64,000 bases of DNA from CAVZQN01 sp963837395 (GTDB lineage: Bacteria; Acidobacteriota; HRBIN11; JAKEFK01): the NCBI GenBank assembly GCA_963837395.1, contig CAWINI010000004.1:1798001-1862000 (forward strand), in the 5' to 3' direction. Positions 50,614 to 59,878 of the stretch are shown one piece after another. How positions within the stretch are numbered: position 1 is the stretch's first letter; each line of letters begins with the position of its first letter. Made by a program: the position numbers and the translations under genes. Below the pieces are notes generated by a model, which saw only the letters and a program-made list of their open reading frames with translations, was not told the DNA's origin and ran no database searches.

Positions 50614-52257
50614 ATGGCAGAGTCAGGACCGCGGTTGAAACTTCGCGAATCAAGCGGAGAAGAAAATATCGTTGCTTTAAACAAAGATGATTTCAAAATT
50701 GGCCGTCATGGTGAAAACGATCTTAAGATCCGCGATCCATTTGTGTCGCGAGTGCATGCCCAAATTCTTCGTGAAGGAAGTCAGTTTCGAGTGCATGATT
50801 GCGACAGCAAATCCGGAACGTATGTTAACGGTGAAAGGATTCGATCGCAAACATTAAATCATGGAGATCGAATTCAACTTTCTCACAACGAATTTCCAGA
50901 ACTGATTTTTCTTACATCCGAAGAAGCGCCTGCATCAGAACAATTCCTGAGTTCCGTTTACTCAACATCATTTTTCAAGACATCTTCTTCAACAAGCGAT
51001 TTACAAAATGTTTCACGCTTTCTGGAGAGTGTCCGTCAATTCTCGGCTGGTGTTCCATTACATGAAATTCTGGATGTAGTTTTGGATAATGCTCTGGAAA
51101 TAACGCACGCAGAACGCGGATTCATCGTTCTTCTTGACGATTCGAAACAGACTCGATTTCAGCGTGGGCGAAATGACAAGAAAGAACATTTGAATGAGAA
51201 TGACTTCCGCATAAGCAGCACGATTTTGAAACAGGTGCTCGAATCGGGAAAAAAGCAGATCATCAGTGACATCGAACAGGAGCCATATCCTCAAGCAGAG
51301 AGTATCGCAAACCTGGAATTACGAACGCTTGTTTGCCTGCCTTTACGATCGATGCAAAGATCAGAGATCTCTGCAATTACATCACCAGATGTAATGGGCG
51401 CACTCTATCTGGACAGTCATAAAGCAACTGAGGCTTTATCAACAATCAGTGAAGGTTTGCTTGAATCGCTGGCAAATGATGTAAGCGCTGTTCTGACGAA
51501 TGCAAAGCTTTTGCGTGAATCACGTGAGAAGGAGCGATTGGAATTGGAGTTGAGTACTGCGCGTGAAATTCAAGAAAGTTTGTTGCCGGAAATTACAGGA
51601 AGTTATGGTAAGTATCAAGCTGCCGCTCAGAACATACCGAGCCGCAGAATCAGCGGCGATTACTTCGACCGAATTCAATTATCGGGTGATCGAACCGTTT
51701 TTGTGATCGCCGATGTTTCAGGAAAAGGGATTTCAGCTGCAATTTTGACTTCATTGGTGCAAGGAATTTTGTTCATTGAAATTTCCAGGCTTGAAAATCT
51801 TACGGAGGCCATCAGCAATGTGAACCGTTTTCTGGTTCAACGTTCAAATCTCGGAAAGTTTGTGAGCTTGTTCATTGCCGTTTTGAATCCTGATGGCAAA
51901 CTTTCTTACGTTAACGCAGGACACAATCCGCCATTTCTAATTCATGAATCAGGAGATTATGCCGAACTTTCGGCAAAAGGAATGGTTCTCGGAGTCATCG
52001 AACAAGCCACATTTGAAGAACGCACAATTGAGTTAAATTCCGGAGATTTGATTTGTTTATACACGGATGGAGTCACAGAGGCACATTCACCGGATCGTGA
52101 ACTCTTTGGAGAAAATCGTCTTCGCGAAGCTTTAGTCAAACACCGGGGTCTGGATGCTGAAAATATTCTTGAAAATGTTCTTCAAACTGTGACCGATCAT
52201 ACTGCCAATCTTCCGAGAGGCGATGATCTAACGCTGTTAATCGTAAAGTACATTTAG
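50614..52257 (+). CDS. FHA-GAF-SpoIIE (PP2C/RsbU-type) Ser/Thr phosphatase
   Basis: 547 residues, no membrane segment. An FHA domain (residues 18-95) has the phosphothreonine-binding set IGRHGENDLKI, VSRVHAQI and SGTYVNGERI. A GAF domain follows (about 140-295; LDVVLDNALEITHAERGFIV, TLVCLPLR). A linker helix (LELSTAREIQESLLPE) leads to the SpoIIE/PP2C domain (335-547) with GDYFDRIQLSGDRTVFVIADVSGKGISAA, NAGHNPPFL, LYTDGVTEA and GDDLTLLIV, whose Asp residues bind Mn/Mg. RsbU-type enzymes dephosphorylate STAS anti-anti-sigma proteins; a STAS protein is encoded at 62340. FHA input suggests control by a Ser/Thr kinase. Second gene of the operon. Confidence 0.93.
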   Translation: MAESGPRLKLRESSGEENIVALNKDDFKIGRHGENDLKIRDPFVSRVHAQILREGSQFRVHDCDSKSGTYVNGERIRSQTLNHGDRIQLSHNEFPELIFLTSEEAPASEQFLSSVYSTSFFKTSSSTSDLQNVSRFLESVRQFSAGVPLHEILDVVLDNALEITHAERGFIVLLDDSKQTRFQRGRNDKKEHLNENDFRISSTILKQVLESGKKQIISDIEQEPYPQAESIANLELRTLVCLPLRSMQRSEISAITSPDVMGALYLDSHKATEALSTISEGLLESLANDVSAVLTNAKLLRESREKERLELELSTAREIQESLLPEITGSYGKYQAAAQNIPSRRISGDYFDRIQLSGDRTVFVIADVSGKGISAAILTSLVQGILFIEISRLENLTEAISNVNRFLVQRSNLGKFVSLFIAVLNPDGKLSYVNAGHNPPFLIHESGDYAELSAKGMVLGVIEQATFEERTIELNSGDLICLYTDGVTEAHSPDRELFGENRLREALVKHRGLDAENILENVLQTVTDHTANLPRGDDLTLLIVKYI

Positions 52258-52264
52258 TGTCACG

Positions 52265-52978
52265 GTGGTAAGAAAAATAACGAAAAAGAAAACAACTGCG
52301 AGAGCGTCGCGAATATCATTACAACGCACGGTTGATTCAGTTATTGTTCATGACTTAAAAAATCTTGCTTTTCGCCTGAGCGCACTGCTTCAAAACATGG
52401 ATATGAACTACGAAAATCCATTGTTTAAAACGAGCATGATGGAAATCCTCGCTGATACCATTGGCAAAATGGACACTATCGTAAAACGTTTTCGAGATCA
52501 TCAACAGCAAGTTATTATCAAACTTCGAATCAATCTGAATGATGTTCTGACCGCGATGTTGAACACGTTGCCGCAAAAAGCGATCAAGCAAATCAAAATC
52601 GACACTGAATTTGGTGAACTTCCTTCGATTTGGGGTGATGCGTTTTACCTGCGCGAAGCATTTTCAAATCTTGTGGAAAATGCACTGGATGCTATGCCTG
52701 AAGGAGGCACGCTAACCCTTCGAACCTGGCGTTCTGATAGTCGACGCAAATCACGTGTTGTTGTCGAAATCTCTGATACTGGAGTTGGAATCACACAGGA
52801 ATATTTAGATAGCAAACTGTTCCAACCATTTGTCACCACAAAAGATCATGGAATGGGGCTCGGACTTTATACGAGTCAGCAAATTTTCGCATTGCATCAT
52901 GGTCAAATGGAAGTTGAAACTGCACCAGATGAAGGAACCACATTCCGAATTCTCTTCCTTGCAGAAACAAATGCCTGA
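52265..52978 (+). CDS. Cytosolic sensor histidine kinase
   Basis: 237 residues with no sensor or membrane domain. The H box is VIVHDLKNLAFRLSALLQNM, the N box NLVENALDAMPEGG, then G1 ISDTGVGI and G2 DHGMGLGLYTSQQI. HDLKN in place of the common HEL/HDIR is shared with the PrsK-type kinases of PEP-CTERM/EpsH systems, though the multi-pass and GAF parts of PrsK are absent. It starts at a GTG 7 bp after the phosphatase gene and overlaps the response-regulator start by 8 bp, so the two are a cognate pair. Input must come from partner proteins, for example the FHA-GAF phosphatase. Confidence 0.9.
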   Translation: MVRKITKKKTTARASRISLQRTVDSVIVHDLKNLAFRLSALLQNMDMNYENPLFKTSMMEILADTIGKMDTIVKRFRDHQQQVIIKLRINLNDVLTAMLNTLPQKAIKQIKIDTEFGELPSIWGDAFYLREAFSNLVENALDAMPEGGTLTLRTWRSDSRRKSRVVVEISDTGVGITQEYLDSKLFQPFVTTKDHGMGLGLYTSQQIFALHHGQMEVETAPDEGTTFRILFLAETNA

Positions 52979-54340
52979 TAAAAAAATTGCCCTAATTGAA
53001 GATGACCGCTTTCTGCGCCAGCAGATCACATTTGCTCTGAGCAGCGATTACCAGATTGTTGAAGCTGGTGATCGTCCGGCTGGCGAGCTTCTGGTTCAAA
53101 AAGAAAATCCGGATCTGGTGTTGTTGGATTTGCAGCTGCCTCCGGACGGAACTGTGGAAGAAGGTCTGAGCCTATTGACAAAAATTCGTGAAAGCATTCC
53201 TGATTGTGTGGTGATTGTAATGTCAGGTGAATCTGAAATGAAAGCAGTTTTAAGAGCTGTTGATGCAGGAGCTTACGATTTTTTCAGGAAGCCTTTTGAT
53301 TTTACAGAGTTGAAGTTGATTATGCGGCGCGCTCTCGAAAAACAAAGCATGGAGCGAGAGAATGTCCGGTTGAGAGAAGAACTGGAACAGAAGTATTCAT
53401 TTGAAAACATGATCGGTTCGAGCCCCGCAATACAACGTGTTTATGAAGCGATCCGGCGGGTTGCACAAAGCAATACAACGGTAATTATTCGGGGGGAAAG
53501 TGGAACTGGAAAGGAATTGATCGCGCGTGCAATTCACTATCACAGTTCACGCAGAAAAGCTGTCCGTTTATCAGCGTGAATTGTTCGGCCATTCCTGAAA
53601 CGCTTGTAGAAAGTGAGCTTTTTGGACATGAAAAAGGATCATTCACTGGAGCAACAACTACACATATCGGCAAGTTTGAAGCAGCGGATGGAAGCACCAT
53701 GTTTATGGATGAGATTGGCGCAATTCCGCTTGCAGTACAATCGAAACTTTTGCGCGTGTTGCAGGAACGCAAGTTTGAGCGGCTTGGTGGAAATCGTACG
53801 ATTGAAACCGACGTTCGATTGATTACGGCAACGAATGAAGATCTCGAGGGGAAAATACGGAAGGGAGAATTCCGCGAAGATCTCTATTTCAGGATCAATG
53901 TATTTCCGATTGTAGTTCCGCCATTACGTGATCGTCGCGAAGACATCCCGTTGCTGTTAGATCACTTTTTGAAAGTCTATTCGAAAGATCGCGCGTCTGG
54001 TCCAAAACGATTTGATGCTTCGGCGATGGATGCGTTGGTCTCGTATCCATGGAAAGGAAATGTGCGGGAGTTGGAAAACATGATTCAAACGCTGTTGTTG
54101 ACGATCGATAGTGAAGTTATCAAGAAAGATGATTTACCTGCATCTGTTACATGCGCTGTGGTTACGGTTCCATTCGTTAATGAGGACAATCTTCCATTGG
54201 ATCGTGCGGTTGAGAATTATGAGCGTGAATTGATCCGTGTTGCAATCGAACAAGCAAACGGAGTGAAATCCCGCGCAGCTGAAATCCTGGGCATCGATCG
54301 CAATCGAATGAAATACCTTACCCGCAAATACAATCTTTGA
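52971..54340 (+). CDS. Sigma-54-dependent response regulator, NtrC/PrsR-like (one frameshift in this sequence)
   Basis: Receiver domain: ALIEDDRFLRQQ, phosphoacceptor Asp in LVLLDLQLPPDGTVEEG, Lys in FFRKPFD. AAA+ domain: IIRGESGTGKELIARAIHYH (Walker A), a GSFTGA variant of the GAFTGA sigma-54 loop, MFMDEIGAIPL (Walker B). A Fis-type helix-turn-helix ends the protein (AIEQANGVKSRAAEILGIDR). The frame breaks at 53561-53566 (TGTCCG). Adding one G (GGTCCG) joins HYHSSRRKA to GPFISVNCSAIPE, the standard sequence, for 457 codons. The LQLPPD insertion after the phosphoacceptor resembles PrsR of PEP-CTERM systems. Two forward sigma-54 promoters follow at 54428 and 59834 and a reverse one lies at 46765, the probable targets. 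Confidence 0.92.
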
Positions 54341-54357
54341 TTCTCTGTGGTTAAAAA

Positions 54358-54375
54358 TTCAACCTTGAGGTTGAA
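54358..54375. terminator. Short hairpin after the response-regulator gene
   Basis: TTCAACC-TTGA-GGTTGAA followed by AAAATT, 18 bp past the stop. It could end the four-gene operon; the stem is short. Confidence 0.4.
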
Positions 54376-54427
54376 AAATTACCCTCATTTTTTACTTCGA
54401 ATTTCAAAATTCAGTCGATACAAATCC

Positions 54428-54443
54428 TGGCAAAAGGATTGCT
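54428..54443 (+). promoter_or_regulatory. Sigma-54 promoter (-24/-12)
   Basis: TGGCAAAAGGATTGCT matches TGGCAC-N5-TTGCW at all key positions except A for C at the sixth base, with correct spacing. It lies 44 bp before the ATG of the Lys/Ala-repeat gene and directly behind the sigma-54 activator gene. Confidence 0.75.
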
Positions 54444-54486
54444 ATATCCAAAGTAGCAATAAAAGAAATCCCAAGGAGGGAAACCA

Positions 54487-54813
54487 ATGGCCGACGAAAC
54501 AATCATAAAGTTAACAGATGAACAAAAGAAACAAATGAAAGCTGCAACGGGTCAGGAACATAATGAGTTTAAAGTGGAAACAGTTGGAGCAAAACTTTCC
54601 CCACGTGTAGCACCAAAAATTCATTCACGTGTGATGGCCAAGAAAGCTGTAGCTAAGAAAGTAATGGCCAAGAAAGCCGTAGCTAAGAAAGTGATGGCAA
54701 AGAAAGCTGTAGCCAAGAAGGTGATGGCAAAGAAAGCTGTAGCTAAGAAGGTAATGGCAAAGAAAGCTGTAGCAAAGAAAACCATGGCCAAGAAAGTCGC
54801 AGCCAAAAGATAA
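54487..54813 (+). CDS. Lys/Ala-rich repeat protein (histone H1-like tail)
   Basis: 108 residues. The first 48 form a small acidic-basic domain (ETIIKLTDEQKKQMKAATGQ, then VETVGAKLSPRVAPKIHSR). The rest is six exact-length decapeptides based on VMAKKAVAKK, giving a strongly positive tail as in bacterial H1-like (Hc1/AlgP-type) proteins, which compact DNA or RNA. AAGGAGG precedes the ATG. It has its own sigma-54 promoter and a strong terminator, so it is a monocistronic unit inside the signalling/export cluster. DNA binding is inferred from composition. Another view is a cationic secreted or processed peptide, since a protease-adaptor fusion is encoded next door, but no signal sequence is present. 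Confidence 0.8.
   Translation: MADETIIKLTDEQKKQMKAATGQEHNEFKVETVGAKLSPRVAPKIHSRVMAKKAVAKKVMAKKAVAKKVMAKKAVAKKVMAKKAVAKKVMAKKAVAKKTMAKKVAAKR
54631..54810 (+). repeat. Six tandem 30-bp coding repeats
   Basis: Six consecutive 30-bp units starting GTGATGGCCAAGAAAGCTGT fill 54631-54810. Units differ mainly at third codon positions, and the last unit is the most divergent. Each encodes VMAKKAVAKK or a close variant. Confidence 0.9.
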
Positions 54814-54836
54814 AGAGGAATCTAACAGGCCCATAG

Positions 54837-54879
54837 CCGCAAAGATGCTAAATTCCCCCGTGCATCTTTGCGGTTTTTT
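54837..54879 (+). terminator. Intrinsic terminator of the Lys/Ala-repeat gene
   Basis: CCGCAAAGATGC and GCATCTTTGCGG form a perfect 12-bp stem with a 13-nt loop, followed by TTTTTT on the plus strand. It ends the gene at 54813, just before the convergent M50 gene stop. Confidence 0.9.
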
Positions 54880-54882
54880 GTT

Positions 54883-57028
54883 TCACCAGATCCGTGATTG
54901 AATCCACCGGCGAAGTTCACGAAAAATCCGTCCAGCAATTGAATATTCCGCAGCCAGAATTTTCGCATCACCTCGCATTCCGGGAACCAACCTTCCATCA
55001 GAATTGGGAATAATTGCGACCGCCAGAAATTCAGTGTAAGTTCCTTCCAATGCTTCCACTCTTTTACTGATCGCGGGTGAAACTCGCTCCAACGTTCCTT
55101 CAAAGGTTGAAGTTGGATAAGCATCCAGTTTGAGTTTTACTTTCTGACCTTTATGTAAATCGGGGACATAATATTCGCGCACTGGAATTTCAATCTTCAC
55201 ACGATCCACTGCAATAATTTTGCAAAAAATTTCACCTCGTTGAAGAAATTTGCCATTCATTTCTTCAATCCGTGGTGTCGCTATTTTCCCTTTGATCGGA
55301 GATCGCAAAGTAAGAAGATGTAGCTTGTGTTCCAGCTCATTATTTTGTACTGCTAAATCGCTTCGCATCCTTAATTCCACTTGATATGCGGACGCATCTC
55401 CTTCTGTTCTGGCAATCTGTAAATTTCGATCCAGTGCTGTTAACGCTGATGCACCGCGATCAACATTTCGGGAAAGGTCCAGGTTCTCAAGTGATGCCAG
55501 ATCATCTCCCTCAGAAACAATTTGATTCTCACGCACCGGAATATGCCGTATAAAACCATCCACTTCACTCCGAAGTTCAGTTTGCTGCACCGGTTGCACT
55601 TCACAAGTTCCAGTAACCTTCATATGTGTTTTCGGAATCGTGATCATCAAAAGCACAATCGCAATAGCTACATAAACATATTTCGATTTTGCTTTTTTCA
55701 TCAGGATTTCTTTCTTATCAAGATAAACGTATCGCAAAAAATTGAATCCCACACGAATTTCCTTACGGAATAGGAAGTAAATGGTTGCAGCAAGAAGGAC
55801 ATAACCCGCACCCTGAAACGTTCTTAGATAAACATTTCTTAACCACGAAACGATAAGGATGTATAACGTAACAGTATAGAGTATTGCCAGAACACCATAG
55901 ATCCAGTAGATGCGTCTTTTTCGGCTTGTCATTCCTTCCATCTCTTCAACTTCCAGTCCGAACAGGCTTTTGATTTTTCTGGCGATATAATCAAACGATT
56001 CTTCACGAAGCTCCGGAATTTCCAACGAATCCATCAACGCATAATAGCCATCGAGTTTGATTAGCGGATTCATATTAATAAGGAAGGAAGAAATTCCGGT
56101 AAACAGAATCACTTGAAATGCAAAATCGTAAATCAATGTACCTGGTACTGCGAAGAACCACACAAACGTGGCAATGGAACACAAAATGAGTTCGCTATAC
56201 ACTCCGGCGAAAGTAATCCACAAACGTTCTTTGCGGCTGGTCAATAAATATGAATCACTTACATCGCAATAAAAGGCAGGAGTTAAATAAAATAGCAAAA
56301 ATCCAACTTGCCTTACTTCGCCACCAAAATGTTTCAATGTTAATCCATGTCCAAGCTCGTGAATGGTGCCGGTGGCCGTCATCAGAATCAAAAAAACTAA
56401 AATCTCCCACAGTGATTTATCAGTAAAAGTGTAAAGTGCGATCGTTCCTTGCTTAAATTCTTCCCATTTGATGACATTCACAGCGGCCATCATCAAAATC
56501 GCTGTGAATGAAATGACGAAAAATGTTTTGGTGTAAAGGAATCGAATGTACGGAATGATTTTGTTAAATGCTTCATCTGGATCCCATGCTGAAAATGTCA
56601 TCTCAAAAAGATTTTTGAATTTACTTTTTTCAGCAAGATTTTTGCGTTGCTCTTTCATGCGTTCCATGAATTGCAAACTTTTTTCAACGGCGGGAAGATT
56701 TAGTAAATCCATTTCCTTGATGGGCCTCACGATGACCCAAAACGGTTTCTTCATCTATGTAATCGGAGGGATAAAGACGATTGTATTCATCCGCAATCTG
56801 TTGGGCGGTTCGAGTTCCATCAAAAAGCGAAATAATATTCCATTCATCAGGTGAGAACTTGTAATAGGACTGAATCAGCGGATCCTTGATCACGAAATAA
56901 ACTTCATCTTTTTGAACCAGCCGCCGTACAACAATATCCGGGCGAAGTCCGGGCATGATAGTTTCGGTGCCAGTGACCGCGCCAATACTTCGCGCGTAAG
57001 ATTCTGATATGTGCTCGTAGTAAGACAT
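54883..57028 (-). CDS. PqqD-like / M50 metalloprotease / HlyD adaptor fusion (one frameshift in this sequence)
   Basis: About 714 residues once one base is removed at 56722-56726 (GGGCC), which joins YIDEETVLGHREA to IKEMDLLNL. Residues 20-100 resemble a PqqD-like peptide-binding winged helix (LRPDIVVRRLVQKDEVYFVI, EWNIISLFDGTRTAQQIADE). A site-2-protease region follows: zinc motif GTIHELGHGLTLKHFGG in a membrane helix and the NPLIKLDGYYAL third-ligand motif, with about eight transmembrane helices. The C terminus is a HlyD barrel-sandwich (VQPVQQTELRSEVDGFI, SPIKGKIATPRIEEMNGKF). It would bind, cut and hand over a peptide across the inner membrane. It is co-directional with and 118 bp downstream of the GAF-HlyD gene. 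M50-HlyD proteins are known; their clients here are not. Confidence 0.85.
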
Positions 57029-57037
57029 CTTATGAAT

Positions 57038-57145
57038 GAGGATAGATGATAGAGGATAGAGGATTGAAGATAGCGATGATTTCGCCTATCTATCCTCTAT
57101 CCTCTATCCTCTATTCTCTATCCTCTATTCTCTATCCTCTTCTCT
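57038..57145. repeat. CTCTATC/GATAGAGG heptamer repeat with inverted halves
   Basis: GAGGATAGATGATAGAGGAT on the left and many TATCCTC/TATTCTC units on the right form a large potential hairpin between the two HlyD-fusion genes. It shares units and a GATAGCGATG core with 21650-21718, so it is a dispersed repeat family. It ends at the stop codon of the GAF-HlyD gene. Confidence 0.75.
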
Positions 57146-59560
57146 CTACGGCAGCCAGACCCAGAACTTCTTCCACATAAACCGTGCGGGAGTATGGAAC
57201 AATACGTAACCAACGCTGCGGTAACCGGTGGCAATTTTTGCTTTACCCACCATTCCGGATTTCAAAAGTTCTTGCGAATTTTCGATCTCCGCTTCCACAA
57301 CGTAATACTTATGCGGATCACTCCCTCGAAGCTCAGCACCTAGATGTGTAACTGTTCCATTAAATTTTGTTGTGGGATATGAATTCATCTTTAATGCAAT
57401 CTTTTGTCCGTTTTTTAAATACGAAATTTCAGATTCATCCACAGCTACTTGGGCTCTCACCTTTCGAATGTCGGCAACTTCGCAGAATTCCTCACCTTTC
57501 CGAACTAAATGTCCCACTTTTTCTTCAATACGCGGTGTGATGATCACACCATCCACCGGTGACAACAATTTTGTGCGTATTAATTGATGATTTGAGAAAT
57601 CGATTTCACGATTTACCTGATCCATCTCAATCCTTTTCAACCGCGCAGTTGTAGAATCTCCCTGGCTCTCACTTCGGCTGATTTCTTTCGACAACACATC
57701 TCGTCTTGCACGATATCCTTCCAACGCCAACAAATAATCGTTATCTATCAATGCCGCAATTGTGCTGCCTTTGGTTATCCGATCCGATTCCCGAAAGTGA
57801 ACTTGCTTAACGATACCTTCAACTTCAGAAACAACCGGCGTTCGGAATTCGGGAAGGATTGTTACATCTCCAACTACTTTCATATTCCATGGCACAAAAA
57901 TCAATAACAATAGTGAAATCGCAATTCCTGATGCCCACGATATTTTCCGGCTCTGCGACATCTTCATGATCTGTGCCTTTTTCTGCATGATTGGTTTCAT
58001 CAAATCAACCAGCGGGACCTGCCGATAAAGCTGGGCATTCCGTATTGCCACAGTTGCTTGATTGGCAAGAATGGTGATCACTTCAAGGTGTCTTTCATCA
58101 AGGAAGTACGGAGTTGCACTTTCATAGCACAGGATTCCAAGTTCGCCTTCCTCATCTTTCAAAGGCAATGCCACAAATGATTTGAATTCCGTTTTCTCAA
58201 AGTAAGCTTTAAACTTTTCGCGATCTTCTTCACGTTCGGTGGCAATATTTCCGTCTAATTCGGAAATGTATAAACCTTTTTGAAGACCTGCAGTCCAGGT
58301 CAAAATACTTTGCAGTTCCTTCATTTCCTGACTCTTTTTATCGACTTCCATCCGGCCCGAAACAGCACCAATTTCAACTTTGCCTCGATCCAGGAGCGTA
58401 ATAGATGCACGATCATAAGGAATTAATTGCGCAGATTGATTCACAATCGTAAAAAGAATGCGATTCAAATCGAGTGTGGATGTAATTTCATGGCTCACTT
58501 TTAATAGCGCATCCAATTCTTTTGCTTTCCGTTCGGTTGCTAAGAGATTGGCATTGTGTATTGAAACTGCAGCCTGTGCTGCAAGATCGTTCAACAAAAA
58601 CTGATCTTCTTCAGTGAAATAAGGTTCACCTTCCACTCGATTCATCACTTCCAATACGCCGAGAACATGATCTTTTCTTCGTAACGGAGCAGCCATATAA
58701 GAAACGACCGGTGTTTCTTCCGGATTTTGGAAACGTTTCTGTAAACGCTCTTCCTGCGATGCATCTTCCAGCAAAATTCCTTCATCACTGCGAAATACAT
58801 CTGCTGCAGGATCATCTTCAAGCGGCTTCAAAGATGCAAACAATTCTGCATAACCACCTGAACTGTGAAGATACTTAAGATTTTCTCCATCCGGAATCCA
58901 GATCGTACAAGTTTCAGCCTCATTAATTTCACGGATTTTTTCGGTAATGATTGGTAAAAGCTCGTTCAATTCCAGAGTGGAATGAAAGATCTGGCTGATA
59001 TCGTACAGTAACGTTAATCTTGTAATTGCATGAAGTTGATTTTGGGTTTGACCTTCGCGGGTTTTCCAATTCCGAATTGCAATCACGAATAGTTCTGCGC
59101 ACTGACCTACGAAGTCGAGATCATCTGCAGAAAACGTTTGATCTTTTAACGAATGATTGATGAATTCGAAAACAGTATCTGTCTCACCTTTGCCCCGCAA
59201 TGGAAAGACAAGGATTGAATTCACATTTCCATTGCTGGCAAATTGCAAGTGTTTGTTCGTTGATTGCAATGCTTCACCTTTCAGGATTGTTGGCTTTCCA
59301 GTTCGGTACGACTCTCCCAAAAAATCTGCGCCAGGTGAGACATTGCGTGTCTTAATTGATTTATCTTCGAATACTGTAATTAGCGGTTTCAGCACACCGC
59401 GGTCCGCGGAAAATTCCCAAAGAATGGCATTGCTTGCCTGTAACAACCTGGAAATTGATTCGATCGAAGTTTGGAGTGTCTCTTGCTTTGATTTACACAG
59501 CAACAAGCTATGAGCAAGGCGGTAAAGTTGTGGGAGCCTGGGGGCATTTTCTCCCGTCAT
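57146..59560 (-). CDS. GAF-domain / HlyD-type adaptor fusion protein
   Basis: About 804 residues. Three GAF-like domains fill residues 10-520 (SISRLLQASNAILWEFSADR; FHSTLELNELLPIITEKIRE with AAPLRRKDHVLGVLEVMNRV; DLNRILFTIVNQSAQLIPYD with FVALPLKDEEGELGIL). One membrane helix follows (WASGIAISLLLLIFVPWN, about residue 560). The C-terminal 240 residues are a periplasmic HlyD barrel-sandwich with short coiled coil (TPVVSEVEGIVKQVHFRESD, SPVDGVIITPRIEEKVGHLV). Cytosolic small-molecule sensing would thus be joined to a periplasmic adaptor. The ATG at 59560 begins TGENAPRLPQLYRLAHS; this start region is duplicated at 62190-62285. First of two genes with the M50 fusion, divergent from the secreted Ig/cadherin-like gene. 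Confidence 0.88.
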   Translation of the reverse strand: MTGENAPRLPQLYRLAHSLLLCKSKQETLQTSIESISRLLQASNAILWEFSADRGVLKPLITVFEDKSIKTRNVSPGADFLGESYRTGKPTILKGEALQSTNKHLQFASNGNVNSILVFPLRGKGETDTVFEFINHSLKDQTFSADDLDFVGQCAELFVIAIRNWKTREGQTQNQLHAITRLTLLYDISQIFHSTLELNELLPIITEKIREINEAETCTIWIPDGENLKYLHSSGGYAELFASLKPLEDDPAADVFRSDEGILLEDASQEERLQKRFQNPEETPVVSYMAAPLRRKDHVLGVLEVMNRVEGEPYFTEEDQFLLNDLAAQAAVSIHNANLLATERKAKELDALLKVSHEITSTLDLNRILFTIVNQSAQLIPYDRASITLLDRGKVEIGAVSGRMEVDKKSQEMKELQSILTWTAGLQKGLYISELDGNIATEREEDREKFKAYFEKTEFKSFVALPLKDEEGELGILCYESATPYFLDERHLEVITILANQATVAIRNAQLYRQVPLVDLMKPIMQKKAQIMKMSQSRKISWASGIAISLLLLIFVPWNMKVVGDVTILPEFRTPVVSEVEGIVKQVHFRESDRITKGSTIAALIDNDYLLALEGYRARRDVLSKEISRSESQGDSTTARLKRIEMDQVNREIDFSNHQLIRTKLLSPVDGVIITPRIEEKVGHLVRKGEEFCEVADIRKVRAQVAVDESEISYLKNGQKIALKMNSYPTTKFNGTVTHLGAELRGSDPHKYYVVEAEIENSQELLKSGMVGKAKIATGYRSVGYVLFHTPARFMWKKFWVWLP

Positions 59561-59833
59561 TGTAATTATTCTGACGCACCCGTAATCCTTAAGCAACCCA
59601 ACAATTTAAGATACTAAAAATCAACGGAAAGCGTGAAAGATCATCTCACCAAAACTGGATCCAAAGGTTGGAACTGCTTCCTAAATGTGAACTCAATTTA
59701 ATAGTTCCGACGGTCTAGCATAAAAAAAGTGATCCATTCTGTCAGGTTCGTAGACAATTTGTCCAGTGCGATAAGAATTACGAATCCCGACAAATCCTGT
59801 AATCACTCCGCTGGGCGTCGTGAGACTTAGGTA
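59561..59833. other. Divergent intergenic region
   Basis: Promoter space between the GAF-HlyD gene (minus) and the secreted-protein gene (plus). The first 40 bp next to the ATG at 59560 are shared with the copy at 62262-62285. No minus-strand sigma-54 site was found. A 63-codon minus-strand frame at 59693-59884 is not supported as a gene. Confidence 0.5.
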
Positions 59834-59849
59834 TGGCACGTCGCTTGCT
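59834..59849 (+). promoter_or_regulatory. Sigma-54 promoter (-24/-12), exact consensus
   Basis: TGGCACGTCGCTTGCT fits TGGCACG-N4-TTGCW at every position. The predicted transcript start would be about 59860, leaving a leader of some 19 nt containing AAGGAGAAGG before the ATG at 59879. Confidence 0.9.
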
Positions 59850-59878
59850 TCGAGGGTCTTCACAAGGAGAAGGAATTT

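Noticed and set aside
52265..54340. Calling the pair PrsK/PrsR of a PEP-CTERM/exosortase locus
   Set aside because: Sequence flavour is similar, but no exosortase, PEP-CTERM tail or polysaccharide genes are in the window.
54621..54834. Two minus-strand ORFs across the Lys/Ala repeats
   Set aside because: They are mirror frames of the 30-bp repeat; the plus strand has Shine-Dalgarno, promoter and terminator.
59561..59620. Sigma-54 promoter for the GAF-HlyD gene
   Set aside because: TTGCT is present on the minus strand, but no GG occurs at the required distance.
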